DNA of 64,000 nt, taken from positions 62,001-126,000 of the forward strand of contig JAQBQB010000009.1 of assembly GCA_028287235.1 (NCBI GenBank), in the 5' to 3' direction. This DNA is from Gemmatimonadota bacterium. GTDB taxonomy: Bacteria > Gemmatimonadota > Gemmatimonadetes > Gemmatimonadales > Gemmatimonadaceae. Positions within the stretch are counted from its first letter, which is position 1; each line of letters opens with the position of its first letter. The notes under the pieces were generated by a model, which saw nothing but the letters and a program-made list of their open reading frames with translations, ran no database searches and was not told the DNA's origin. Positions 54,106 through 63,019 of this stretch are shown here, in pieces. The position numbers were made by a program, and so were the translations under genes.

Positions 54106-54489
54106 ATGCCCGATCCAACGACAACCGGCAAGCTCGCCTACATCGAGATTCCCGCGCTGGACGTCCAGCGCTCGTCGCGCTTCTACTCCAACGTCTTCGG
54201 CTGGCGCATCCGCACGCGCACCGACGGTCTGACGGCGTTCGACGACACCACCGGCGAGATCAGCGGCACGTGGGTGACGGGCCGGCCGCCGTCGGGCGAA
54301 CCCGGTGTGCTCATCTACATCATGGTCGCGGCGGTGGCCGACGCCGCGCAGACGATCGTGGAGCACGGCGGCTCGATCGTGACGGCGGTCGACGAGAATG
54401 CCGCGCAGGTGACGGCGACGTTTCGTGATCCGGCGGGGAATGTGTTCGGGCTGCGGCAGGAACGGAGGAGCACGGCGCGGCGGGGGTAG
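54106..54489 (+). CDS. VOC-family (glyoxalase/bleomycin-resistance-like) protein
   Basis: A 127-residue single VOC module: AYIEIPALDVQRSSRFYSNVFGWRI at 11-35, ILIYIMVAAVADAAQTIVEHGGSIV and FRDPAGNVFGLRQER at the end. The usual metal-binding His is replaced by Tyr at the start, though Glu after FGL is absent (Q/E), so whether a metal is bound is open. Substrate unknown. Confidence 0.85.
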   Translation: MPDPTTTGKLAYIEIPALDVQRSSRFYSNVFGWRIRTRTDGLTAFDDTTGEISGTWVTGRPPSGEPGVLIYIMVAAVADAAQTIVEHGGSIVTAVDENAAQVTATFRDPAGNVFGLRQERRSTARRG

Positions 54490-54580
54490 TCGCGCGAGGG
54501 TGTGTCACACGGAACGCTTGCGGTGTATGCAAGCGCTATCAGAACCGCGCGGATGTGTCGCGTAAGGAAAGGAAGGGAGC

Positions 54581-55144
54581 ATGGCGAAGCTCGTGTTCGG
54601 AATGAACCAGTCCCTGGACGGCTACGTCGACCATCTGGCGTTTGCGCCAAGCCCCACGGTCTTCCGCCACTTCGTCGAGGAGGCTCAGGGGCAAGCGGGC
54701 AGTGTGTACGGTCGCAAAATGTATGAGATCATGCGTTACTGGGACGACGATCATCCTGAATGGAATGCGGACGAACACGCCTTCGCGGCGGCGTGGCGGA
54801 GCCAGCCGAAGTGGGTCGTCTCGCGCACGTTGAAGTCGGTCGGCCCCAACGCCACACTTGTTGGGGATGATCTCGAGGGCGCGATCCGCGAGCTGAAGGC
54901 CGAACGCGACGGGGAGATCGAAGTTGCTGGCCCGGAGTTGGCGCAAAGCCTCACCGACCTTGGCCTGATCGATGAGTATCGAATCTACCTGCACCCCGTC
55001 GTGCTTGGTCACGGCAAGCCATTTTTCGCCGGACCCCGGCCGCCGCTCCGCCTTATGGCGAATGATCGGATTGGCGAGGACGTCATCAGGTTGACCTACG
55101 TTCCTGCTGAATCTCGCGACTCGCCGGATGGAAATCGCCGCTGA
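54581..55144 (+). CDS. Dihydrofolate-reductase-like (RibD C-terminal) protein
   Basis: A 187-residue NADPH-dependent reductase-fold protein. MAKLVFGMNQSLDGYVD at the start (the RibD-C/DHFR MxxSxDGxxx), YGRKMYEIMRYWDDD, WVVSRTL, VAGPELAQSLTDLGLIDEYRIYLHPVVLGHGKPFF. Purine-rich ribosome site (AGGAAGGGAG) directly upstream of the ATG. This widespread group of stand-alone proteins has no proven role in riboflavin synthesis. Confidence 0.85.
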   Translation: MAKLVFGMNQSLDGYVDHLAFAPSPTVFRHFVEEAQGQAGSVYGRKMYEIMRYWDDDHPEWNADEHAFAAAWRSQPKWVVSRTLKSVGPNATLVGDDLEGAIRELKAERDGEIEVAGPELAQSLTDLGLIDEYRIYLHPVVLGHGKPFFAGPRPPLRLMANDRIGEDVIRLTYVPAESRDSPDGNRR

Positions 55145-55190
55145 AGTCTGGGTTCTGGGTTGGGCCCAAAGCGATGCCGCTCCCGTCTGA

Positions 55191-56075
55191 CTATGCGCGT
55201 TGCGAGATCGACAGCTCGCGCCGCTTCCGCGGCTCGCTCGTCACTGCCAGCAAGTCAGCGTCGTCCGGTTGGTCGTAGCACTTGAGCATGGTGTCCAGGT
55301 CGGTCCGCCCACCGGCCACCGTCACGGCCTTGAGCGCGTGGTGCGACCGCTCCGAGCGCCACTTCCGGCGGTACGGGTGACACGTCCCACCGAGGACTTC
55401 GGCAGCCCTGCCGCCTCCTCCGCCTGCCGAATGCGCTGCGACAGCAACTCACTCGGCGCTGGCAGCTCGGCATCATCGCCGCGCGCGAACACCAACCCGC
55501 CGACCGCTCCGAGCCGCCGCTGAAATTCGCGGACGATGTTGAAGAACTCGTCGGAGTAGCTCACGAGCCATGAGCGCTTCTTCTTGTCGTGCTCCGCGCG
55601 CCAGGCGACGCGACGGTGCTCAAAGTCGAAGTCGGACCAGCGAAAGCCCATCGGCGGCGTCCTGTGGCTTCCAACAGCACGAGGCCGAACTCCGCCCGCA
55701 CCCAGGAGAGATATCGATTCCTGGCCCGCGAGCGAGCGGCGGCGCTCTCGGAAGTCCGCACCTCTTCGGCGTACCGAGCCTGAAAATCGAGCATGGCCCG
55801 GCGCGTCGCCTCGAAGCGATCGAGGCTGGCGACCGGACGCTGAACGTCGGCTTCGCCCTTCACCCGCACATATGCGAGCGGATTCCGGTCGAGCCAGGGG
55901 CTCCCGCCGGGCATGGGCCGAGTGCAGGCCCAGCAGAGCATCTGCTTGAGCAGCTTGACGTCCGCCTGGACGCTCCGCTGTCGGACTGCGGGCGTGACCA
56001 GCTGCTTGGGTCCGAACCGGATGCCGCCAGCGCGGCGACGTGCCTCGTACTGCCGCCTGCTCTTCCCTATAAGCG
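55191..56075 (-). pseudogene. Frameshifted tyrosine recombinase (integrase)
   Basis: On the minus strand the pieces can be read in order through at least three frames. N-terminal SAM-like core-binding part (VQADVKLLKQMLCWACTRPM to RNRYLSWVRAEFGLVLLEAT, ending near 55660), then after a frameshift GFRWSDFDFEHRRVAWRAEH ... FNIVREFQRRLGAVG, and after another shift near 55380 CHPYRRKWRSERSHHALKAVT with the HxxR-type motif and KCYDQPDD holding the catalytic Tyr, ending at 55191. The active-site boxes survive but the frame is broken, so it should be inactive. Neighbour to the mobile mystery gene pair. Confidence 0.7.
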
Positions 56076-56083
56076 GACGAATT

Positions 56084-56198
56084 ATAGAATATAGTCTATA
56101 TTTATATGCAGTTAGTATAGACTATAATCTATTGGCACCAGAGATTCCAATAGACTAAACTCTATACGACTGGCCCACGGCAATAGATTATAGTCTAT
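56084..56198. promoter_or_regulatory. Four 16-base dyads, 33 bases apart, upstream of the mobile mystery pair
   Basis: Four copies of the imperfect palindrome ATAGA-N-TAWA-N-TCTAT at 56084-56099, 56117-56132, 56150-56165 and 56183-56198. Starts are exactly 33 bases apart (three helical turns), so bound dimers would align on one face. TATAAT inside the second copy (56123-56128) looks like a -10 box. The region is very A/T-rich against the G+C-rich genome. The HTH protein encoded just downstream is the natural binder (autoregulation). Confidence 0.75.
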
Positions 56199-56210
56199 AG
56201 CGAGGATGAC

Positions 56211-56672
56211 ATGACCGCATCCCTTCAGCGACTGCGAGCGCGTCAACTAGATGAATTACTTGGCGAGCTGAAGCCCTTAATTACACTGCGGCCCCCTCGC
56301 CAAGGCTGGATTCAGGCAATCCGCACCGCGCTGGGAATGACAACGTCCCAACTGGCTAAACGCATGGACATCACTCAGCCCAGTGTCTCCGCGATGGAGA
56401 AGAATGAAGCCCGAGGCGCAATTAGTCTCAGCAAGCTTCAGAAGGCAGCCGAGGCGATCAACTGCGACCTCGTGTATGCACTGGTACCACGCGAGTCCCT
56501 CCAAGTGAGTCTTGAGCGCCAGGTGCGACAGGTAGTGTGGCAGCGCATCAAGCGCACGGCACACACGATGGCATTAGAAGAACAAGCCGTGCCTGACTCG
56601 CATCTTCGAGCACAAGTGGAAGAAATGGTGCAGCAGGCGATGAGCAAGCTTCCACCGAACCTATGGGACTAG
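56211..56672 (+). CDS. Mobile mystery protein A (HTH regulator)
   Basis: A 153-residue protein of the mobile mystery protein A family. Residues about 35-80 form a Xre-type HTH (QAIRTALGMTTSQLAKRMDI then TQPSVSAMEKNEARGAISLSKL). The C-terminal half is helical. It is always encoded with protein B and is thought to act as antitoxin-like repressor. GAGG precedes the ATG by six bases. The stop overlaps the start of protein B by ten bases. Confidence 0.9.
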   Translation: MTASLQRLRARQLDELLGELKPLITLRPPRQGWIQAIRTALGMTTSQLAKRMDITQPSVSAMEKNEARGAISLSKLQKAAEAINCDLVYALVPRESLQVSLERQVRQVVWQRIKRTAHTMALEEQAVPDSHLRAQVEEMVQQAMSKLPPNLWD

Positions 56673-57259
56673 GCAGTATCGGATTTCCAACTCCTGAAGG
56701 CGCCACGCCACTCGATGAGGACGAGGCGCAGGATCTGATACCCACGCACATCGCCACCGTCTCACAACTCAACGAGTGGGAACAGGCGAACATCCTTCAA
56801 GCGGAGGAGTGGCTGTTTGCGCGCCGGAGACCGCAGATGCTAACGGAGCCTTTTGTGCGAGGCCTTCACCGTAGGATGTTCAACAAGACCTGGAAATGGG
56901 CCGGCAAATACAGACAGACAGAAAAGAGCATCGGAGTTACACCCAGCCAGATACCGAGCAAAGTCAGAGACACCTGTGACGACGTCGAATATTGGCTCGA
57001 GAAACGCGTATTCCCGTTGGACGAAGCCGCGATTCGTCTGCATCACCGGCTCGTCTCCGTCCACCCGTTCCCAAATGGGAACGGCAGGCAGACACGACTG
57101 ATGGCAGATGCACTTCTCCACTACAACGGGTTGGCCCGGTTCACATGGGGAAGTGAGAATCTTCAGACCACCGGTAATGCGCGATCGCGATACCTTCGCG
57201 CGCTCCGACAGGCCGATGAAGGCGACTACTCGCCCCTTCTCGCGTTTGCAAAAAGCTGA
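56663..57259 (+). CDS. Mobile mystery protein B (Fic/DOC domain)
   Basis: A 198-residue Fic protein. The catalytic motif is HPFPNGNGRQTR (about 133-144), the full HxFx(D/N)GNGRxxR, so AMP- or other nucleotide-transfer is possible. MFNKTWKWAGKYRQTEKSIG is the usual Fic N-terminal helix and flap. The partner A gene overlaps by ten bases; the pair behaves as a toxin-antitoxin-like module found on mobile elements. The inhibitory (S/T)xxxE(G/N) helix is not obvious within B. Confidence 0.9.
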   Translation: MGLGSIGFPTPEGATPLDEDEAQDLIPTHIATVSQLNEWEQANILQAEEWLFARRRPQMLTEPFVRGLHRRMFNKTWKWAGKYRQTEKSIGVTPSQIPSKVRDTCDDVEYWLEKRVFPLDEAAIRLHHRLVSVHPFPNGNGRQTRLMADALLHYNGLARFTWGSENLQTTGNARSRYLRALRQADEGDYSPLLAFAKS

Positions 57260-57331
57260 CGGCTCACTTTCGCAGCGAAACTGAGTGCGGACAGCCTGGC
57301 GAAGTTGCCCCTGTCGGAAGATTCGCCCTGC

Positions 57332-57991
57332 TCATCGACGAATGGCGGGAATGGGCGCGTCGTGCCAGAAGATCGGATCCGCCGCGACCCACTCAGGCGC
57401 CGGCATACTCCAGTTCGGCCGCACGGTGAAGACGCGCGCATCATGACGCTGCGTCAATGCCTCCGCCTCGCGAAGAGTTCGAACGGCCCGGAGGATGTAC
57501 AGCGTGGAATCCGGCGTTGCCCATACCGATCCGTCGGTCGGCCTGTGATCACGCGTGACGGTGACAACGATGAAGCGCGCCCCTGCGACCGACCACGCTG
57601 GGCCGCGACTGAGGTCGCTACGATAGACAGCCATTCCCTGTATCGGCCTACCGATCAACGCGGCCTTTCGCTGCGCGATGACACCGAGCGGTTCGGAGAG
57701 CGTGCGGTTCGTGGCGTATACGTTGGCGACCCGCGCCGTATCTGCCTCCGACGCGAACATGTTGAGCCACCACACTTCGTGGGGACCGCGCCGCGCCTCG
57801 ATGGCAAGGTACGGATTGGGGCACCGAAGATCGGCGCAGATCCGGGCTCCGTCGTCTTCGATGACGCGGTAAGCGGAATCGACGCCACGCTTGAGCGAGT
57901 CTCGGTAGATATAGATGAAGCGTGGTGCGGGCGCCTGTGCAAGCATTGCCGCCGGGAGGAGCGCGAGCAACCCAATGATTGTGCGCATCAT
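57332..57991 (-). CDS. Secreted protein of unknown function
   Basis: A 219-residue exported protein (signal about 1-19, LLALLPAAMLAQA). Mature sequence has the order APRFIYIYRDSLKRGVDSAY, IEARRGPHEVWWLNMFASE, PLGVIAQRKAALIGRPIQGMAVYRSDLSRGPAWSVAGARFIVVTV; two Cys (ICADLRCPNP) may pair. No family is recognised. Downstream of the patatin-like gene by 27 bases, same strand. Confidence 0.7.
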   Translation of the reverse strand: MMRTIIGLLALLPAAMLAQAPAPRFIYIYRDSLKRGVDSAYRVIEDDGARICADLRCPNPYLAIEARRGPHEVWWLNMFASEADTARVANVYATNRTLSEPLGVIAQRKAALIGRPIQGMAVYRSDLSRGPAWSVAGARFIVVTVTRDHRPTDGSVWATPDSTLYILRAVRTLREAEALTQRHDARVFTVRPNWSMPAPEWVAADPIFWHDAPIPAIRR

Positions 57992-58018
57992 GGTGTTGTG
58001 AGAGAGTCGTTCGCTGCA

Positions 58019-59221
58019 TCAATAGTATCGCCGGGTCGAACTGCCCTCGAGCGCCTCACGTACGCGCGACTCCGCCATCCACTCCGGATACGGAATGATG
58101 GGCTTCGGTGCATCGACGTATAGGCTCGGGACCCGCACCTCGAGCGCGATATCGGCGATCAGATAGCCATGGTTTTCCAGAATTCGCGCTTCACCGTCGG
58201 AGAAGGCGTCGAGGTCGGTGCGGATGTGCGAAATCAGCGACGCGATCTCCTTCGAGTACCCTAGCGAGTCGCCGTTCGCGTAACGCGCCCGATATAGCCC
58301 CGTGTCCCAATACGTTCCCGTCAGCCCAGGTGCGGACCCGGGTCCCCCTGCCTTTTCGAAGCTCGCGATCAGCCATCGCTTTCTCAGCGCGAGCGCCTGG
58401 TTGCCCATGATGTCCGGATAGCGCTTGATGTCGGCAATCGTCCCTCGGTCCCTGCTGAGCTCGAACGGGCCACCGGCATCCGAAACGAGCAACGTTTCGG
58501 CGTTCTTCCAGACAGGCTCGAGGCCCATGTTGTCGTAGACACCACCGTCGGACAGGCGGATACGATCTCGGCATTGGTCGGCCTCGGGGCCCCGTGCCGC
58601 CCCGCCGATCAATTCGCTGCCTTTGACGAGCGGGTCGAGTGGCGCGAACACGGGCGGGAAGCACGCAGAGGCTGCGGCGGCGTGCGCAATCGTGATGGAG
58701 TCGAGCCCTGCTCTCTTGTATCCGGCCTGATAGTCCCCAACCATGTCCTTCGAGTAGATCCAGTCGACCCCGAAGACCATGTCGGTCGCCGTGAACAGGA
58801 ACCGGGGTCTGTCCGGAAGGGCGGTCAGCGGCAACGACGTTACACGCTGCTCGAGCTCCTGGGCTACGAGGTCGGCAAGGGAGCGCTTCCAGTGCCACGG
58901 CTCCGCCTTCTTCAACAGAATGGTTCGGCGGAGGTTGTAGGACGTGAGCGCGTGCACCTTCGCGACGAGTGCGTCGAAGTTGACGAGCGGCTTACCGGGG
59001 CCGGGCGGAGACGCAATCATGGCGTCCGCAAGGCATGCCGCCATGATGCTACCGCCCGATACGGAGGAGATGGCAGCCGCGGTTGCAATCAGGCCCAGCT
59101 CGTTCAACCGCCGCAGGGAGCCGAGATGAAATAGCGTGGCGCGAAATCCCCCACCGGAGAGCGCCAGGCATAGGCCGCCCGTTCGTCTTGCCGTCGGGAT
59201 TACAGAATCCGTTGTAGGCAT
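58019..59221 (-). CDS. Patatin-like phospholipase
   Basis: A 400-residue lipase-fold protein. Oxyanion-hole stretch LALSGGGFRATLFHLGSLRRL (17-38), nucleophile elbow ISSVSGGSIMA (Ser about 55, in SxSxG rather than GxSxG), and the Asp of the dyad in RLSDGGVYDNMG (about 223). No signal peptide or membrane helix, so cytosolic or delivered otherwise. Such proteins act as phospholipases, including effectors in anti-phage systems; no partner kinase or cyclase is visible. ATG 59221. Confidence 0.88.
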   Translation of the reverse strand: MPTTDSVIPTARRTGGLCLALSGGGFRATLFHLGSLRRLNELGLIATAAAISSVSGGSIMAACLADAMIASPPGPGKPLVNFDALVAKVHALTSYNLRRTILLKKAEPWHWKRSLADLVAQELEQRVTSLPLTALPDRPRFLFTATDMVFGVDWIYSKDMVGDYQAGYKRAGLDSITIAHAAAASACFPPVFAPLDPLVKGSELIGGAARGPEADQCRDRIRLSDGGVYDNMGLEPVWKNAETLLVSDAGGPFELSRDRGTIADIKRYPDIMGNQALALRKRWLIASFEKAGGPGSAPGLTGTYWDTGLYRARYANGDSLGYSKEIASLISHIRTDLDAFSDGEARILENHGYLIADIALEVRVPSLYVDAPKPIIPYPEWMAESRVREALEGSSTRRYY

Positions 59222-59703
59222 TTCACCTCTGGCCAGTGTGGACTGAGCCCTTCGATCACCACTGCCTTACGCAACGGACCTCGCACGCCAGAATGCTACG
59301 TCCCTGTGATCGCCTTGATGACGGCAGCGGCTGGCCCGCCTCGATGCGAGCAGCGTAGACCAGACATGCCGCGGCCATTTTGCACTTCGGCGAGCGTCGG
59401 CGCGAATTCAATCTGAGAATTTTCTCAGATTGGCCCACCTGTCGGCGTGAGCCAGACCGGCTGCCGCCCCGCGTAGCGCAGGCAGAAGCGATACCCGTAT
59501 GCCCTCGCGCAGCCACATCGGAAGACGTTTCTCATATGAGAGCGCTCTAATCGTTGCGCTCCTGCCACTGAAGTGTAAGATCGTCGGCATCGTCGCATTT
59601 GCCGCCGTCGTGATGTACTCGCACCGAGGATTGCACACCACTCCGACATCACACTATCGAGCTGACGTCCCGCTCGATTCGATCGCTGGCCCGGCGCACT
59701 ACG
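59222..59703. other. Intergenic region with a palindrome
   Basis: A 482-base gap between the divergent patatin-like gene and the membrane gene at 59704. The first copy of the ATCTGAGAA palindrome is at 59410-59431. A second dyad lies near 59525-59536 (TTCTCATATGAGA). Open frames here look like shadows. Promoters for both flanking genes should lie in this stretch. Confidence 0.5.
59410..59431. promoter_or_regulatory. Palindrome copy 1 (AATCTGAGAA-TT-TTCTCAGATT)
   Basis: Ten-base arms with a two-base centre. The identical core recurs at 61603-61623. Position between divergent genes suits an operator, but a hairpin or element end is also possible. Confidence 0.55.
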
Positions 59704-60051
59704 ATGCTTCCAACTCCGTCACTCGAAGTCGCGACTCGCTGGACGGTCCTGCTCGGCCTCGAGGCGATCGCCGGCGTCATCTTCGTCGAGATGCTCGTTG
59801 GTGGTATCAACATGTGGCATCTGCTGCATGGGCTGCGTAAGGACGGCACGTACTACGTCAGCCCCGAGCGCGTGCAGCTCCTCATCGCGACACTCGCCGT
59901 GGGCATGACGTACCTCGCGCACGCAGTGGCCACGGCTGACAGTGGCAGACTTCCCGACGTTCCGACATGGTGGCTCGCGGGCCTCGGTAGCAGCCAGTCC
60001 ATCTATCTCGGTGGGAAGGCTTGGCGCCTGCTCCGCTCGCGGCGCGCGTAG
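59704..60051 (+). CDS. Small membrane protein
   Basis: A 115-residue protein with about three helices (about 12-38, 60-78, 88-104): WTVLLGLEAIAGVIFVEMLVGG, LLIATLAVGMTYLAHAVATA and TWWLAGLGSSQSIYLGGKAW. No family recognised. First gene of a five-plus-gene co-directional group reaching the end of the window. Confidence 0.6.
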   Translation: MLPTPSLEVATRWTVLLGLEAIAGVIFVEMLVGGINMWHLLHGLRKDGTYYVSPERVQLLIATLAVGMTYLAHAVATADSGRLPDVPTWWLAGLGSSQSIYLGGKAWRLLRSRRA

Positions 60052-60128
60052 CCTGCCACTTCGCGGTGCCGACCGCTTCACGACGCCGGCACTTCATCGT
60101 AGTTCCACCGCTCGACCGGCAGGGGTCC

Positions 60129-60746
60129 ATGAACTCATTGTCCACGACGTCGGCGCTCGTCACGGTGACAGGTTGGGTGATCCTCGGCTTCATCGCGTTG
60201 CTCGAAGCGATCGTGATCTGGCTCATCGTCACGGGAAAGATCAATCTCAATCGCCTGGTCAGTGAGCCGAATGGCGATGCGAGCATGTCCCGCCTTCAGC
60301 TGTTGATCTTCACCTTCGTCATCGGAGCGTCACTGTTTCTCGTCATTGCCGGCAAGGCTCCGCCGGGGTTCCCGGACGACATCCCAGGCGGCGTCCTGAC
60401 CCTGCTGGGGATCAGCGGCTCGACGTATCTGGTGAGCAAGGGCATTCAATTCAGCTCGCCTGACGGAACGGCGGACCGTCCGCCGAGGGTTACGGTGCAG
60501 CCGAAGCAGTTGGAGACTACCGGACAGCCACACCCAATCGTTCAGCAGTTTACCGCCGCACTGGATCGAGGGCCCGATCAGCGTGTCGTATGGAGCATCG
60601 ACTCCACACCCGTGATCGGGACGATATCGTCAACTGGGCTGTACACGGGACCGAAGGGCCCTCCGGCCCAGGGTACGAAGGTCGTGATCAAGGCAGCGAG
60701 CGTCGCCGACTGCCGGGCCGTCGGGTACGCCGAGATCATCTACTAA
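60129..60746 (+). CDS. Membrane protein with a C-terminal beta domain
   Basis: A 205-residue protein. Two N-terminal helices (about 9-36 and 55-73), with a third at about 81-97 (GGVLTLLGISGSTYLVSKG), then a soluble stretch with the RVTVQPKQLETTGQPHPIVQQ and VVWSIDSTPVIGTISSTGLYTG motifs typical of Big-type Ig domains. The order WSI.....GTISSTGLYTGP is the usual bacterial Ig-like repeat. A ribosome site AGGGG precedes the ATG. Confidence 0.65.
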   Translation: MNSLSTTSALVTVTGWVILGFIALLEAIVIWLIVTGKINLNRLVSEPNGDASMSRLQLLIFTFVIGASLFLVIAGKAPPGFPDDIPGGVLTLLGISGSTYLVSKGIQFSSPDGTADRPPRVTVQPKQLETTGQPHPIVQQFTAALDRGPDQRVVWSIDSTPVIGTISSTGLYTGPKGPPAQGTKVVIKAASVADCRAVGYAEIIY

Positions 60747-60759
60747 TCGGAGTGGCCAC

Positions 60760-61581
60760 ATGAGCCGTCAACACTCAGCCATTGCCGCGGCCACGCTCGC
60801 CCCGCTCGCCCTGGGGCTTGCGGCAGGACAGTTCTCGTCAGTCGCTCGCGGCGGTACGCGGGCAACGGCAACCGCTGCCTCGGGAAAGACGAAGATCGCG
60901 TGCGCTGCCTCACTGCTCGCCTGCCCGGAGGCGGGTTGTGCGCACGAAGGCTCGTCCGATGCCGTCACCAATGCGCTCAAGCGCGCGGTACCTGCCGGGG
61001 GGAATCCTCGCACACTGACGCTCGACGACTTCAAGCGCTTGCAGGACGACGAGGTCGCCGCATTCGGCGACGACAAGATTGAACCCGACGAAGCCGAGCG
61101 CACGAAGGGGCTGCATGATCTCAAAGTGAACGGCGGGCGCGTCTCCGAAGGCGACCTCGTGCAGGTCGTCGGCTATCTCGTCGGGAAACCGCACGCCAAC
61201 AGTGGAGAATCGGTCAACTGCAAGTTGACCGGAGCCACGAACAACGACTTTCACCTCACGCTCGCGGATGATCCGGCGTCGGAGGAGTTCAGCGGCATCG
61301 TCGTCGAGATGACTCCACAAGCGCGCCCGAAGACGTGGACGCTGAAGCGCGTCGTCGCGGCGCAGAAGCTGGAACGGCCGGTCCTCGTGGTCGGACAGCT
61401 CTTCTACGACAACAAGCACCACGTCAACGACGATCCGGAGAACCCGACTGGCGGCGATCCAAAGCGCTTCTCGCTGTTCGAGGTGCATCCCGTCACTCAG
61501 TTCTTCGTCTGCAAGACGACCGATCCGTGTGATCCGTCGCATCCGGCGGACTGGACGACGCTCGAGACGGCTTCGCCATAG
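60760..61581 (+). CDS. Exported protein of unknown function
   Basis: A 273-residue protein with a signal-like N-terminus (AIAAATLAPLALGLAAGQFS). Cys pairs (CAASLLACPEAGCAH) follow. The mature region includes TLTLDDFKRLQDDEV, GDLVQVVGYLVGKPHANSGESVNCKLTG, DFHLTLADD and ERPVLVVGQLFYDNKH, the order of an OB-fold-like or nuclease-like beta barrel, though no family name can be given. Thirteen bases after the previous stop. Confidence 0.65.
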   Translation: MSRQHSAIAAATLAPLALGLAAGQFSSVARGGTRATATAASGKTKIACAASLLACPEAGCAHEGSSDAVTNALKRAVPAGGNPRTLTLDDFKRLQDDEVAAFGDDKIEPDEAERTKGLHDLKVNGGRVSEGDLVQVVGYLVGKPHANSGESVNCKLTGATNNDFHLTLADDPASEEFSGIVVEMTPQARPKTWTLKRVVAAQKLERPVLVVGQLFYDNKHHVNDDPENPTGGDPKRFSLFEVHPVTQFFVCKTTDPCDPSHPADWTTLETASP

Positions 61582-61602
61582 GAGCCCGGGATCCTCCCTT
61601 CC

Positions 61603-61623
61603 ATCTGAGAATTTTCTCAGATT
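61603..61623. promoter_or_regulatory. Palindrome copy 2 (ATCTGAGAA-TT-TTCTCAGAT)
   Basis: Identical over 21 bases to 59411-59431. It lies 22 bases after the previous stop, before the membrane-protein gene at 61712. As a hairpin it has a nine-base A/T-containing stem, too weak for a typical terminator. Confidence 0.55.
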
Positions 61624-61711
61624 CGCCATGGCGGTTGGGCATGGAAAGGTTATTCCTGAGGCGCATGTGCTCGTGAGTCGATGGAGCTCTTCCTCACCAC
61701 ACGCCGAGACG

Positions 61712-63019
61712 ATGGCCTCTACATCGACGCCCGGCGCTTCCGGGGAGACGCCGCCAACCGGACTCTCCCTCGAGTCGCTCTCCAAGCTCGCGCAGGCGAT
61801 TGGCTCACTGGCTGTCGCCGGCACGGTGCTGGGAGCGCTTGCGTTCGGCGTGGGATATCTCGCGGTGAAGCAGCACGACGAGACGCTCGGCGTGATCAGC
61901 ACCACGTCGTACGCCCTTTACGTGCGCACCGGCGTCGAGTTCCTGCCACGAACGCTGCAGGCCATGGCGCTCTTTCTCGGCACGAGCTTCGTGCCGGTCC
62001 TGATCCTCGTGCTTCTCGTGACGGCGATCGCGGCGGCGCGGGCGTTCGTTCCCGCGAGCACGAATGCGGGTCCGACCACGGGTACGGGTACGGGTACGAG
62101 TACGACCATGACCACTACCACGACGACGGCTCCATCCAGGATGAGTCGTGTGCTGGAAGCCTGGCCGCTCGTTCGAACACTGCTGGTCGCAGTCCTGCTG
62201 GTCGGTGGCGTCGCCATGCTCTCCTCCCAGCTGGCGCCGCTGGACTCGATCAATACGGGCCTCCTGCTCGACACCTACCATCCCGAATATGAGCGCTTCG
62301 GGACGGAAGCGTCCGAAGTTTACGGCCTGCTTCATAGACCGGCGGTTGACAGCAGCAGGCTGAAACCGGGTGGGGGCCACACCGCCACCGCTACGTCGCA
62401 GCTGTTCATCAAGTACGGGCGCAAGGCATTCCTCACGGCGATGTTCGTTTACCTCACCGCGCTCGTCAGCGCGAGCAAGCCCGCGACGGTACCGCCCCCG
62501 GAGCCAAAGCCGCTCTTGCGATCGGCGCCGTTGCGCGCGACCCAGCGAAAGGTGCTCGAGCCGATGCTCATGTTGCTCTGCGGCGTGATGGTGCTGTCGC
62601 TTCCGTTGCTCTACGGAGTGCTCTGCATCCCGACCGCGCTTCCCTGCGTCGACCTGGTCACGCCCTCGATCAAACGGCAGAAGGATTCCGAGCTGCCCGC
62701 ACGTGCACTGTCGGATCTGTCCGGAGACATCAAGGAGATCGTGCTGTTCCGATGGGGAGATCAGGCGGAGGGGCAGGCGTACACGCTCGAGCGCGTCGGC
62801 GCCCAGCAGGTGACACAGGTAAACGGCACTCGCTGCGTCGAGGGCAACATGCTTCACGAGAAGGTGATCGCCTGGAGGATGACGCACTCTCCGGATGAAT
62901 CACTCAAGCCCACCGTGGCGACCAAGGCGAGGCGCGCGGCTTCGAGCGTCACCCCGGTCGTCGCCCAGGCTCAGTCGCCGCAAGTCACGACGGCGAGACC
63001 CGCGCGGGGCCGGCCGTGA
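61712..63019 (+). CDS. Membrane protein of unknown function
   Basis: A 435-residue protein with about five helices (about 31-52, 75-105, 155-175, 230-250, 280-300) and an Ala/Thr-rich linker including a Gly-Thr run coded by a 6-base GGTACG repeat (62085-62104). The C-terminal third is soluble. Start ATG 61712 (MASTSTPGAS) is a choice; upstream in-frame candidates at 61628 and others exist. No family recognised. Overlaps the next gene by GTGA. Confidence 0.6.
   Translation: MASTSTPGASGETPPTGLSLESLSKLAQAIGSLAVAGTVLGALAFGVGYLAVKQHDETLGVISTTSYALYVRTGVEFLPRTLQAMALFLGTSFVPVLILVLLVTAIAAARAFVPASTNAGPTTGTGTGTSTTMTTTTTTAPSRMSRVLEAWPLVRTLLVAVLLVGGVAMLSSQLAPLDSINTGLLLDTYHPEYERFGTEASEVYGLLHRPAVDSSRLKPGGGHTATATSQLFIKYGRKAFLTAMFVYLTALVSASKPATVPPPEPKPLLRSAPLRATQRKVLEPMLMLLCGVMVLSLPLLYGVLCIPTALPCVDLVTPSIKRQKDSELPARALSDLSGDIKEIVLFRWGDQAEGQAYTLERVGAQQVTQVNGTRCVEGNMLHEKVIAWRMTHSPDESLKPTVATKARRAASSVTPVVAQAQSPQVTTARPARGRP

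Noticed and set aside
62085-62110. Tandem GGTACG hexamers in the membrane-protein gene as a phase-variation tract
   Set aside because: Unit length is a multiple of three, so changes would not shift frame; only a Gly-Thr linker varies.
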